A stretch of 64,000 bases of DNA from Hoeflea_A sp039025395 (GTDB taxonomy: Bacteria; Pseudomonadota; Alphaproteobacteria; Rhizobiales; Rhizobiaceae), in NCBI GenBank assembly GCA_039025395.1, contig JBCCOK010000004.1, forward strand, positions 62,001 through 126,000. Reading direction: 5' to 3'. The notes below the pieces were generated by a model. The model searched no databases, was not told where the DNA came from, and worked only from the letters and a program-made list of their open reading frames with translations. The translations under genes were made by a program, and so were the position numbers. Below are positions 33,770 to 43,700 of the stretch, piece by piece. How positions within the stretch are numbered: the first letter of the stretch is position 1; the number at the start of each line of letters is the position of its first letter.

Positions 33770-34831
33770 CTACTGGCAGAAGGTGGTCTCTGCAGCCTCG
33801 CCCTGGCAGATCATCTCTTTGGTAATGGATTTGTCGTTGGCGATCACATAAGCCACGCCATCAACGCCGACGGCCGAGTACGAACCAACCGGCACGTAGG
33901 CCACCTCTGCGCCCACACCGTTGGTAACCGTTTGCGGCGCAAGATCAGAGAAGTCCTCGCCATTGACGAGACGCACCGTGACAGCGGCGGCCGCGGCAGC
34001 CATGTCTTCCAGCGGGCGCCAACCACACTGGGTTTGCTTTCCCAAAAGCATCAATTGCTGCGCCTGGACGGTGCAGTCCAGTCCCGATACCGGCACCGCT
34101 CCTGCCATGCCTTGTTCTTCCATGGCTGCGATGGCTGCGCCAGCGTTCCCGTCATTCGAGGACACAACCCCCTGAACGTTGTTGTCTAGCTGCGTTAGCG
34201 CCTGATCCATCGAGCGTCGCGCTATGGCAGGGTCCCAGCCTTGCGTCCAGTTCTCATAGCCCATGACCCGTTCGCCGCTCTCGAACAAAGGTGTTAAGGC
34301 GCGCAACTGGCCATTGTGGATGACTGCGGCATTCGGATCGGTGGGCGAGCCCTTGAGCATGACCAGTGTGTCGCCCGATTTGGTGTTGTTGATGACATGT
34401 GTCGCCTGGTCGAAACCCATGCCTTCGAGATCTGCCTGCACCCAGAAAGTTGTGTTTGTGGAGTTGATCATGCGGTCATAGGCAATTGTGGGCACACCTT
34501 CTTCGGCTGCGGTGTCGGCAATGATAGCAGAGCTTTCACCGTCGATCGGGATCACGACCAGAACCTTGGCGCCTTGGGTCAGTGCCTGTTCCGCCTGGCG
34601 CTGCTGGACCGACGTGTCGTTGTTGGCATTGAAGACTTCAACCTTTATACCGGGCGCAATCTCGCCCATGGTGCGCACAAACGCCGCCGCATCCTGTTGC
34701 TCCCAGCGCGGGTTCACGTTTTCAGGCAGTAGAAGAGCGACCATGTCTTCGGCCGAAGCCGCAGAGGCTGCCATCAAAGCAGATGCTGCTACCGAGCCCG
34801 CCAGCAGGCCTTTTGTTAGTTTGGAAAACAT
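33770..34831 (-). CDS. Sugar ABC transporter substrate-binding protein
   Basis: A 353-residue periplasmic binding protein of the ribose/xylose type. A signal peptide covers residues 1-27 (LLAGSVAASALMAASAASA). The body has QRQAEQALTQGAKVLVVIPI, PTIAYDRMINST and VVSSNDGNAGAAIAAMEEQG. AAGGAGG with five-base spacing favours the ATG at 34831 over the one immediately before it. It is the first structural gene of the operon. The start region lies within an inverted repeat that can fold in the mRNA. The ligand is likely an aldose; xylose-, fucose- or arabinose-like sugars are all possible. Confidence 0.9.
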   Translation of the reverse strand: MFSKLTKGLLAGSVAASALMAASAASAEDMVALLLPENVNPRWEQQDAAAFVRTMGEIAPGIKVEVFNANNDTSVQQRQAEQALTQGAKVLVVIPIDGESSAIIADTAAEEGVPTIAYDRMINSTNTTFWVQADLEGMGFDQATHVINNTKSGDTLVMLKGSPTDPNAAVIHNGQLRALTPLFESGERVMGYENWTQGWDPAIARRSMDQALTQLDNNVQGVVSSNDGNAGAAIAAMEEQGMAGAVPVSGLDCTVQAQQLMLLGKQTQCGWRPLEDMAAAAAAVTVRLVNGEDFSDLAPQTVTNGVGAEVAYVPVGSYSAVGVDGVAYVIANDKSITKEMICQGEAAETTFCQ

Positions 34832-34855
34832 CATATCCTCCTTGTCGATGTTTCC
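34823..34855 (-). promoter_or_regulatory. Hairpin or operator overlapping the binding-protein start
   Basis: In the mRNA direction GGAAACATC pairs with GATGTTTTCC (one bulge). The loop carries the AAGGAGG ribosome binding site and the 3' arm includes the start codon. The half-site AACATC also occurs in the palindrome before the GntR gene, so it may instead be a protein operator. Confidence 0.4.
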
Positions 34856-34994
34856 GGCGCGAACCACGCCGAGATGTCTGGTGGCGTTTCCCCGACACAA
34901 CGGGTAATCGGGCGGCACGAGGTTTGCTGATACTTGTCTCGTGTCGTCACCACTGGCTCAGCCACCTTTCCGAGCAGCGGTACACTTCTTAGCG

Positions 34995-35756
34995 CTAGCC
35001 GGTCTGGTTCTCCTCCGAATTGAACCCGGGAAGCACATTTGAAAGGCGTTCATATGTATCGGCCATGTGCCTGCGCATTGCAGACGTCGCCTTTTCGCTG
35101 TCGTGCGCCTCGATTGCCTTGAGTATTTCGCGGTGCAGCGGCAATGAGCGTTCGCGGTTGTCAAGGGGATCATCGTTGGTGATCTTGATGGAACTCAGGA
35201 GCGCCGAGAAGATAACGCCCTCCATCGCCGTGAGCAGTTCGTTGTTGGATGCACGCAGGATGGAACGGTGAAACAGCGCATCGGCGACAACAAAGTCCTG
35301 GATCGAGGCAGCGCGCTCCATGTCGCTTTGCGCCTTGCGGATTCTTTCGATTTGATCAACCGTCGCGGTGCCGGCGGCCCAACCGGCAGCGTTTGGCTCG
35401 ACCATCTGCCGCACATCCATCAATTGACGCAAAAACTCAGGCTTCGGTTCTATACCCTGGTGCCAGGCGAGTACGTCATCGTCCAGCAGGTTCCAGCTCG
35501 CGCGACGTCGTACGCGCGTCCCGCTGCCGCGGCGTACATCCAGCAATCCCTTTCCGACCAGCAGCTTTACTGCCTCGCGGACAACGGATTTGCTTACACC
35601 ATATCTTTCGCAAAGCCTGTTTTCGTCGTCGATCAACATGCCTTCAGAAAAATGGCCCGCGACGATCCTGCGTCCCAGTTCTCGACAAACCTGTGTTGCG
35701 AGACCGGGTACGACGCCCGAAGCGTCCTTTAAATCGTAATAGAGAAGTTCAGTCAT
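34995..35756 (-). CDS. GntR-family (FadR subgroup) transcriptional regulator
   Basis: A 253-residue regulator from the ATG at 35756. The winged helix reads GLATQVCRELGRRIVAG and ENRLCERYGVSKSVVREAVK. The C-terminal FCD-like domain has RQLMDVRQMVEPNAAGWAA and FHRSILRASNN, with a later HREILKAIEAHD providing metal-site His. The frame stays open to 35879 with ATGs at 35831 and 35816, but a palindrome at 35769-35798 suggests the promoter is there, favouring the shorter form. It sits directly upstream of the sugar operon on the same strand and probably represses it until a sugar-acid effector binds. Confidence 0.85.
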   Translation of the reverse strand: MTELLYYDLKDASGVVPGLATQVCRELGRRIVAGHFSEGMLIDDENRLCERYGVSKSVVREAVKLLVGKGLLDVRRGSGTRVRRRASWNLLDDDVLAWHQGIEPKPEFLRQLMDVRQMVEPNAAGWAAGTATVDQIERIRKAQSDMERAASIQDFVVADALFHRSILRASNNELLTAMEGVIFSALLSSIKITNDDPLDNRERSLPLHREILKAIEAHDSEKATSAMRRHMADTYERLSNVLPGFNSEENQTG

Positions 35757-35768
35757 GCGCAGACTTAA

Positions 35769-35798
35769 AACATCTGATGTTTCATTTGTCCAGATGTT
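35769..35798. promoter_or_regulatory. Candidate GntR operator
   Basis: AACATCTG at 35769-35776 and CAGATGTT at 35791-35798 form a perfect 8-bp inverted repeat with a 14-base spacer, 12 bp before the GntR start. The rest of 35757-36078 contains a short minus-strand frame (HYYTAHDENEHLGKVSADLP, near 36000-36060) that may be a gene relic I cannot place. Confidence 0.5.
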
Positions 35799-36078
35799 TT
35801 TGTTGGGGGTTGGCATAGACTGTTGGGTCATGATCAGTGGCAAACCAGAAGACAATGCCTCCCGGCCACATTCAGACATCGGGGCGTGGAAATGAGCGCA
35901 CGCCGTGCTTTGAGCGGCTCATTAAGGTGAAAATCGCAAGGCGCTTAAACGCGGGCTTGTCGGACGGTCCGGCCAACTGAAGATCGTCTTGCTGTGGGTC
36001 CGCACCGGCAGGTCTGCGCTTACCTTGCCGAGATGTTCATTTTCATCATGCGCGGTATAATAGTGCTGCGAGGTCGCG

Positions 36079-36426
36079 ATGAAGAATACCCTGAAACGCA
36101 TGCTCCTGCCGGTCATTATCGGCATCCTGATTTCCGGTTTCTGGGCAAGCTCCGACTTTCAGGCACTTGCAGCCGGGGTGGCCATTTTCCTGTTTGGCAT
36201 GATGATGCTCGAAGACGGCTTCAAGGTGTTCAGCGGGGGTTTTCTTGAAAGAATCCTAGAGCGCGCGAACAGCTCGGTACCGCGATCGCTGCTATTCGGC
36301 ATCGCCACCACGACAATCATGCAATCCAGCTCCCTGGTCTCGGTCATCACGATCTCATTCCTGAGCGCCGGCCTCCTGACACTCATTGCCGGCGTCGGCA
36401 TCCTTATCGGCGTTGGATGTGATTGA
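36079..36426 (+). pseudogene. Na/Pi cotransporter family gene, C-terminally truncated
   Basis: A 115-codon frame matching only the N-terminus of Na+/phosphate cotransporters: FGMMMLEDGFKVFSGGFLER, then the first QSSS motif in TTTIMQSSSLVSVITISFLS. It stops at GVGILIGVGCD, where full-length proteins continue with a GANIGTT motif and a second QSSS repeat. The stop overlaps the start of the antiporter by one base (TGATG). The break suggests a deletion that joined it to the next gene. It cannot form the two-repeat transporter; a role as a translated leader is possible. Confidence 0.7.
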
Positions 36427-37661
36427 TGGAGACGTTGGGCGCGCTTCTTGCCTTGTTGCTCGCCGCGCGTCTTTTCGGTGAAATCGCATCACGCATGGGG
36501 TTGCCGGCGGCTGTGGGTGAGATGGTAGCAGGAATGGTGCTGGCGCTCGGTGCTCTTGTCGCCGGCCCGCATCAGGGCTTTGTTGCCGAATTGCCGGGCA
36601 ATGAAGCCCTTGCGGAGGTTGCCAATCTGGGGATTTTTTTCCTCGTGCTGATGGCCGGTGTCGAGATGCAGCTGGCGGACACGGTTCGAGATGCAAGGAA
36701 ATCACTGGCCGTTGCCGTCGGGGGAATCGTCTTGCCGCTTGCTGCCGGCATTGTTCTGGGTTTTGCCTTTCTGGGCGATGGACCACAACGGCCGGCGCAG
36801 GCAGTCCTTATTGGGGTCGCGATTTCCATTACCGCAATCGCCGCATCAGTGAAAATATTCCAGGAATTCGGCCTTATGAAATCCGAGGTCGGGCGGGTTC
36901 TGATTTCGGCAGCCCTTTTCGATGATATCTTCGGGCTGTTTCTCCTTGCATTGCTCAGTTCCGTGATCGCCTTCGGCGAAATTCCAAGCGTGCTTGCCCT
37001 GTTGTTGATGCTCGCCAAGGTCATCATCTTCTTCACGGTAACCGGTCTGCTTGGCGTTCATGTTTACCCGCATATCAGTAAGCGCATCAAAAAGATGCAG
37101 GCCGCAGCGATCGAATTCAGCGCGCTTGTTCTCGTCGCGCTTGCATACGGTTTTCTGGCGGAACTTCTGGGGCTGCACTGGGCGGTTGGGGCATTCATGG
37201 CAGGTTTGTTCCTCGAACGATCCCGTATCGGCAAGCAACCCTATCGAAGCATGCGGCTGATGCTGAATGCCCTGACGGCTGGCGTCCTTGGTCCACTGTT
37301 CTTTGCCTGGATCGGTTTGCAGGCCAATTTGGCGGTGGTCTTCGAGGTGCCTATGTTCCTCATTGTTTTGACGCTGGTTGCCTTCGTCACCAAACTGGTT
37401 GGAGGAGGGTTCGCAGCGCTTGCGGTTGGCTACGAAAGGCGGGACGCCGCGATTATCGGTGTCGGACTTGCGCCACGCGGCGAAATCATGATTGTTGTGA
37501 TATCGATCGCCCTGGCGGCCGGATTTATCGACGGCAACGCTAATGATCCCGTCGCCTACCACCTTTTTTCGGCGCTTATCCTCATGGCATTGTTCAATAC
37601 GGCGCTGGCACCGCTTGTTCTGCGTTTGCTGCTCCGATCAGGCGAACCTGGGGCCAAGTAG
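36426..37661 (+). CDS. Monovalent cation:proton antiporter (CPA2/KefB type)
   Basis: A 411-residue membrane protein with about twelve hydrophobic segments. Family elements include RMGLPAAVGEMVAGMVLA near the start, FFLVLMAGVEMQLADTV, ISITAIAASVKIFQEF with SAALFDDIFGLFLLA (the ion-binding Asp pair region), and late GLAPRGEIMIVVISIALAAG. No C-terminal TrkA-N domain follows, so it is the short form. The ATG at 36426 overlaps the stop of the truncated Na/Pi gene. It probably exchanges Na+ or K+ for H+ in pH and salt balance. Confidence 0.88.
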   Translation: METLGALLALLLAARLFGEIASRMGLPAAVGEMVAGMVLALGALVAGPHQGFVAELPGNEALAEVANLGIFFLVLMAGVEMQLADTVRDARKSLAVAVGGIVLPLAAGIVLGFAFLGDGPQRPAQAVLIGVAISITAIAASVKIFQEFGLMKSEVGRVLISAALFDDIFGLFLLALLSSVIAFGEIPSVLALLLMLAKVIIFFTVTGLLGVHVYPHISKRIKKMQAAAIEFSALVLVALAYGFLAELLGLHWAVGAFMAGLFLERSRIGKQPYRSMRLMLNALTAGVLGPLFFAWIGLQANLAVVFEVPMFLIVLTLVAFVTKLVGGGFAALAVGYERRDAAIIGVGLAPRGEIMIVVISIALAAGFIDGNANDPVAYHLFSALILMALFNTALAPLVLRLLLRSGEPGAK

Positions 37662-38808
37662 GCCAAGCGGCGCCGGACCATGGAAAACCGGAAGACCGAA
37701 AATTGAACACGATTTGCGGTTTGCAGGGCACGTAACAACGCGGTCTAACTCCATCCCTTGCCAATGTAGGGCCAGCCGCCGTGTGTTTGCCGGAAGGCGC
37801 ATTGGTCCGGCATGCGCGTCGCCCTTGCGGCCACCGCGTATTCGCACTTCTTTTCATGATCGCCTCGCCCCGTCTCCTTATGCCGGAAGAACGCTGTCGC
37901 TCGCACCAAATTTTAGGGGCTTCAAATCGAATTTGAAAGTATAACTAAAATGCAAGACAATAACCCTTTGCCTTTTATCTCGTTTCCAAAAGTCAACTTA
38001 TCATGAGTTGAAAAATTTTTGATCAATATCTGCTGGCAAGCTCGTTCTGTACAAAAATATGACGATCATAGATTTTATAACTACATGTATTTATTAATAT
38101 AATAAGTAGCTCTTTGAGCTTCGTACAAGACATTAATGATAGGTGAATCCAATTGTTAAGCTCGTATTTACTTTTTATTTGCGCTGCAATAATGTGTGAA
38201 CGTGGGCGGGTAAAGAGTAGAGTAAAACGCCTGGGGGACTTCACGGTAAAAAACGCAAAAAGCGCACCGCAGTCAAAACACTCATAACAATTTGTCTGGA
38301 TAGCGTTTCTAGACACATCATGCCGATTGCTGGCTCACGTCGGCAATAGAAATCTGTGCGCTTCAGTTTTACCGAAGTCGCTGCCCCTGGCGCGTAGCCA
38401 AGGTTTGCGTATGCGTAATTTTGCACCGCTCGGAGTTTGTGGTCGCCGTCTGCGAACGTCAACAACCTACTCAATTGGTTGGTCCGCTGATCCACAGAAA
38501 AAACCATCAAACTTTATTAAATCACGGCTAAAGGCGGTTCTTGGCAATTTTGCGGCATCCCTTGCTGCGCCTCGGAATTATTTTCACTTCCCTTCGGTGA
38601 AGAATACCAACGCCGTTTCTGTCTTTAGGCCAATGCGAGCGATGTTCCGCAGTGCGCGGAAGGTCTTCGGCTACCCAACGGTGTTAACTCTTATACCGCG
38701 TTTGTGCAGCGGCCCGGGGCCTGTCGGACTTGTGGACGCTCAAACGCGGCATCCCGCAATCAATAACAGTTTCAAGCTTCGTGTTTGTGAAATCGCTGGG
38801 AGGCGAAC
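37662..38808. other. AT-rich leader region before the giant RTX gene
   Basis: No coding frame here looks real. A markedly AT-rich block spans about 37925-38210 and includes a TATAAT-like hexamer at 38098-38103 and a small inverted repeat AGCTC-TTT-GAGCT at 38108-38120. From 38250 composition returns towards the average. GGGAGG lies six bases before the giant gene's ATG. A long 5' untranslated or multi-promoter control region is likely. Confidence 0.5.
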
Positions 38809-40779
38809 ATGGCAAATGTAGGATTCTCACTGATAGGTGTTTTCGACGGTGTCAACGGAGAGGGGCAGGTCCTCAATAATCCGACCTCCCTTCAGTTCGG
38901 GCCGGACGGAAGGCTCTACGTGTCGGAACAGAACGGCACGATCAATGCTTTCACCGTCTCTATCCAAGATGGTCAGTACGTAGCGACAACGCACGAAGTA
39001 CTGACCATCGGCGATACGGATGCAGGTGTCGTTCAGAGCATTCAAAACCACAATGATGACGGTTCAGATGCCGGTCAGAGCAACCGCCAAGTTACCGGTA
39101 TTGTTGTAGCCGGAACGCCGGAAGAACCGATCCTCTATGTAACATCATCCGATCCGCGCATCGCTTCAAACGGCGAAGTCAACCTCGATACGAACTCGGG
39201 CATGCTGTCCAAAGTGTCGTTCGACAGCTCAACTGGCGAATGGGAGGTGGTCGACCTGATCCGCGGTCTTCCGCGGTCAGAAGAAAACCACGCAACCAAC
39301 GGAATGGTCCTGAGCGAAGACGGCGAGACGCTCTACATGATGGTTGGCGGCAATACCAACAATGGTGCGCCGTCAAGCTTCTTTTCCTATACCGCCGAAT
39401 ACACCATGTCCGGCACGCTTCTTGAGATCGACCTTCTGGCTCTCGAAGCGCTACCCACGCAGATCGATCCGGTCGGCGGCCAAGGCGGCGCGCCGCGCGC
39501 CTTTAAGTACGATGTCCCAACTCTTGACGATCCGAACATCATAAATGCGCCTGCCGACATCACAGACGATTTCCGCGATGCGGTTGCCGAACTGAGCCAA
39601 GGCGAAGGCGAAGGTCCAAATGAGAACATCGGCGAAGTGCTGACCAGCGACCAACTGGCAGACCTGGGGATCGCCCGCACGATCGATCAGGCGACGAATG
39701 ATCAAGCGCCTCCAATCATACTCACGCAAGACTTACTTGATGCGCTCGAAGCCCTCGCAGCGCTTCCCAACGGCCCGGTCTCCGACGATGCGGCGCGTGA
39801 CGCCGGGTTCCGTGAAAATGCAAACGGCCTCGATGTTGCTGGCCCATGGGGCGGCAATGACGGTCTCAATCAGGCCATTCTTCCGGCCGATGCCCCGTTC
39901 AGCATTTTTGCCGACGGCTTCCGCAATGCTTACGATGTGGCGCAAGACAACCAAGGCCGCTTGTTTACGGTTGACAATGGTTCAAATGGAAACCTTGGCG
40001 GAAATCCTGTTACCGAAAATGGCGACGAAGATGGCGACGGCGTGTCAGGCGAAGCCACCAATGCGCCGAATAACGGCGGTTCGGGCGACCCTGAGCCACT
40101 GATCTACATACAGGAAGGCCAGTTTTACGGTCATCCGGCACCGGTTCGTGCAAACCAGAACCAGTCTTGGACTGTCTATAATGACAGCGGAGAGCCGGAC
40201 GCGAATGTCGACGTCAATTTCGTTCCGGATATCTCTGCACTTGTGCCGGTAGGCGTTCAAATGGAAGGTGGGTATGTTATCGATCCGTCGAAGTTTGCGA
40301 CTGGTGCAGACGAGACGCTTGCAGATCTCGATGCAAATGCTGTTGAAGAGCGGCTCCTGTTGAGTGGCGAGCGCCAGGAGCGCGCGGGCGGCAATGGCGT
40401 TACCTCCGATTCCATAACAACGGTCGGTTCGTCAACAAACGGGATCATCATCTACGATACAAACGGCGAGGCGTTTGACGGCGCTGCCGACGGAGCGGTG
40501 ATCGTCACGCAGTTCAATGACAACGTCACGCTCCTAAACATCAACGACGACGCCACCGCTTTGGCGCCCCTGGTGAATTCCGGCGCGGACGACATTCTCG
40601 GCACAGCCGACGATGAAATTCAGGACAATGACGGCGAAGTCTTCCTTGCAAACAATGGTCTCGGGGTTCCGCTTGGGAATCCGCTCGACGTGACGCAAGG
40701 ACCGAATGGTACGCTTTGGGTGGCCGAGATCGGATCGAATGAAATCACCGTTCTGGCTCCAACCGGTGTCGTCCTGCCG
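38809..40779 (+). other. N-terminal beta-propeller of giant protein
   Basis: Repeating blades such as LQFGPDGRLYVSEQNGTINA, FADGFRNAYDVAQDNQGRLF and VTQGPNGTLWVAEIGSNEI resemble glucose/sorbosone dehydrogenase or NHL-type propellers. Whether PQQ-binding residues are kept could not be judged. It occupies the position where a retention domain sits in LapA-type adhesins. Confidence 0.7.
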
Positions 40780-43700
40780 GACAACGACGATTCAGATGCC
40801 GATGGAATTTTGAACGCCCAAGATCCGTTCATGCGCGACGAAACGAACGGCACCTCCGTGGTGGTCACACCCGGCGAAGAACTCGTCTTCGAGTTTTCGC
40901 AAGCCGCGGACGATGTCACGCCGGGCCCTGATGGTTTCGGCGGTGGCTTGACAGGTCACATGATCGATGGCGTTCGCGATTTCGAACAGTTTTTGCAATC
41001 GGATTCGCCGCGTCCAGGCCAGAGTATCCAGCTCGACAACGTCAAATTTGTCACGGCGGCCGATGGCGGCACCACGACGATCGAGGCGGTCTCAAACGGC
41101 AATCCTGAAGGCGCTGGAAATCAGTTCTTCGGAGAAAACGGCAACAATGGTGAGTTCCTGTTCCATACGGGCGTCGTCATTCCTGAAAGCGTTACCGAAT
41201 TCACGATTGAGTGGACTGTCGCGAACCCCGCCACATTTGAGGTGAGCGCATTGACCGGCGCCTCGCAGGAGCTTGGCGGATATATCGGTGATGGCACTCA
41301 GTCGAACTTCCTGAAGATAGCGGCAAAGCGCACGGACGACGATAATCCATCTGCGGCAATCATCGACATATTGCTTGAAGACGGCGATCAGGAAATCCAG
41401 CGCATCCAGCTTGATGCAACAGGGATTTTCAACCCGAGCAACCTGCCTGCCGAAAGCGATATCCTCTTTGAATTGATTATCGATCCGCAGAGTGCAACCG
41501 CAATCCCGCGCGTTACCTACCAGAGCGATGGAGGTGACATTGTCATCGAAGGAAGCCTGAACGAGGGGGAGTTCATTGATCTCACAGGCACCCAGGTTCT
41601 GGAAACAATTCTTGGAAACAACACCGTCCAAGGTCAACAGACGGGCCTGGCGGTCGGCCTGTTTACGTCAAATGAAGGCGAGGAGGTGGAGGATGCATTC
41701 CAGGCGGTCTTTAAGCGCATTGATATCAATGCGACGGAAGGGCCGGTTTCACCAGACGCAGGAGATGACATCGTCACGACAGGCGTTAATACGCCTTTGA
41801 TACTCAATGTTGCGGAGCTTCTTGCAAACGACACCGATGCCAACACGAACGACTCCTTAACAATCGTAAGCGTTGGAAACCCAACAAACGGTTCCGTTGT
41901 TCTTGACAACAATGGGACGGCGAATGATGCGAGTGACGACACCATCACCTTTACGCCCGATGCCGATTTCAACGGCAACGCTTCGTTTGACTATACAATC
42001 CAAGACGAAGACGGACTGCAAGACACGGCGACGGTGGATGTCAGCGTAGCAGACAGGCTTGTTCTGTTCCGCGTCAATGGTGGTGGCGATGAAATAGCCT
42101 CGATCGATGACGGCCCGAACTGGAGCGCCGATACTTTCGACGTTCCAAGTCCTTTCCTGCTCACAGCTCCTCATAATGCCAATGGTTTTGCAGTTGAGCC
42201 CGGTGGCAACGTCGATCAGTCAAGCGTGCCAGGTGCGATTTGGGGCACGGAGCGCTGGGATCCGGATACCGGTCCCGAAATGCAGTGGGGCTTCAACGTC
42301 GATCCAGGCCGCTATGAAGTCAATTTGTACATGGGCAATGGCTTTGGGGGTACATCAACCCCGGGCACCCGTGTCTTCGACGTCGCGATTGAAGGCCAAA
42401 CTTTCCAAAGTGCAGATCCAAACAGCAATTTTGACAGCATCGATCTCTCCGCGGATTTCGGTCATCTGGTTGGCGGCGTCGTTACCCAAGAAGTGAATGT
42501 CACTGACGGCCAGCTGAACATCGAATTTCTCCATGAAGTTGAAAATCCGCTCATAAACGGAATTGAAATCGTCCAGCTCGGAACATTCGCGCCGGGAACG
42601 CCGACGGTGTCCATCCTCGGTGGTGATCAGACGGTCAGCGAAAGCGACGGCACGATCCAGGTGTCGCTTGCCGCAAGCAGCATCGTACCCAATGGTGAGA
42701 ATATTCAAGTGGTCGTCGCAATCGAATCTGGCACCGCTTTCATTGACAATGACATTTCGGACGGAAACGGCGATTTTGTTGTTGACGAAACAGTCAGTGG
42801 GACACAGCTTGTCGGCGCGTTTAACGCCAATTTGACCATCAATGGCGGTTCAGCCGACATCCAGATTCCGATCGATATCGTCAATGACATGATTGCGGAG
42901 GATGCGGAAAGCTTCACGGTTACCATCACCAGTGTCAGCGACAACGCCGTTATCGGCGTCGAAGACAGCATAACGATCACGATTGAGGACGACGATCAGC
43001 CGCCGACCGTATCGATTGCAGGTGCGACCGCTACGGAAAGCGGTGATGACGGTGTGACAGCGTTGGCTTTCCCGGTCACCATTGATCCGGCCTCGGACGT
43101 TGACGTGACGATCGACTATGAGGTCGTTATCGGCAGCGGCGAACCGCAATTCCTGCAGGTAACGCTTCCGGGTGTCGGCGGCGACCTGATCGTCAATGTG
43201 CCGAATGACGATGAAGAAAACGGGGCCGAATCCGTCACCGTCCAACTGCAAGGTGCTAGCGGAGGCGACGCAATAATCTCCGCCACGGCAGCAACCGCAG
43301 CAGGCAGCGTGACAGAAGACGACCTCCCGGAGGGGACCGTCGTTGTCGCAGTGAATGCGGGCGGTCCCGCACTGACCCAGGATGGGATCGATTTCCAGTC
43401 GAACTCGAATGGGGGCGGCGTCGGCAATCCTGGCCCGGTGGTTCAGACAATCTTCGGTGGCGATGCGGGCTTCACAGGCGGAAATCAATTCGGTGACGGC
43501 AATGCCGGAAACGGACCGCAGCCGGTCTTCGACGGCACGGTGTTTGAAACAGAGCGCTTTGGCGGCAACGCAACGGGGACTGGCGCCAATCTTGATTTCT
43601 ACGCCATTCTTCCCGACGACGAATACACCGTGACGCTCTACTTTGCGGAAATTTTCCTGCCTGACCCTGACGGCCCAGGCGATGGGGTCGGTGAGCGCGT

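Noticed and set aside
38809..40779. LapA-type N-terminal retention module
   Set aside because: The N-terminus reads as beta-propeller blades; no di-alanine cleavage motif or BTLCP/LapD partner genes were seen.
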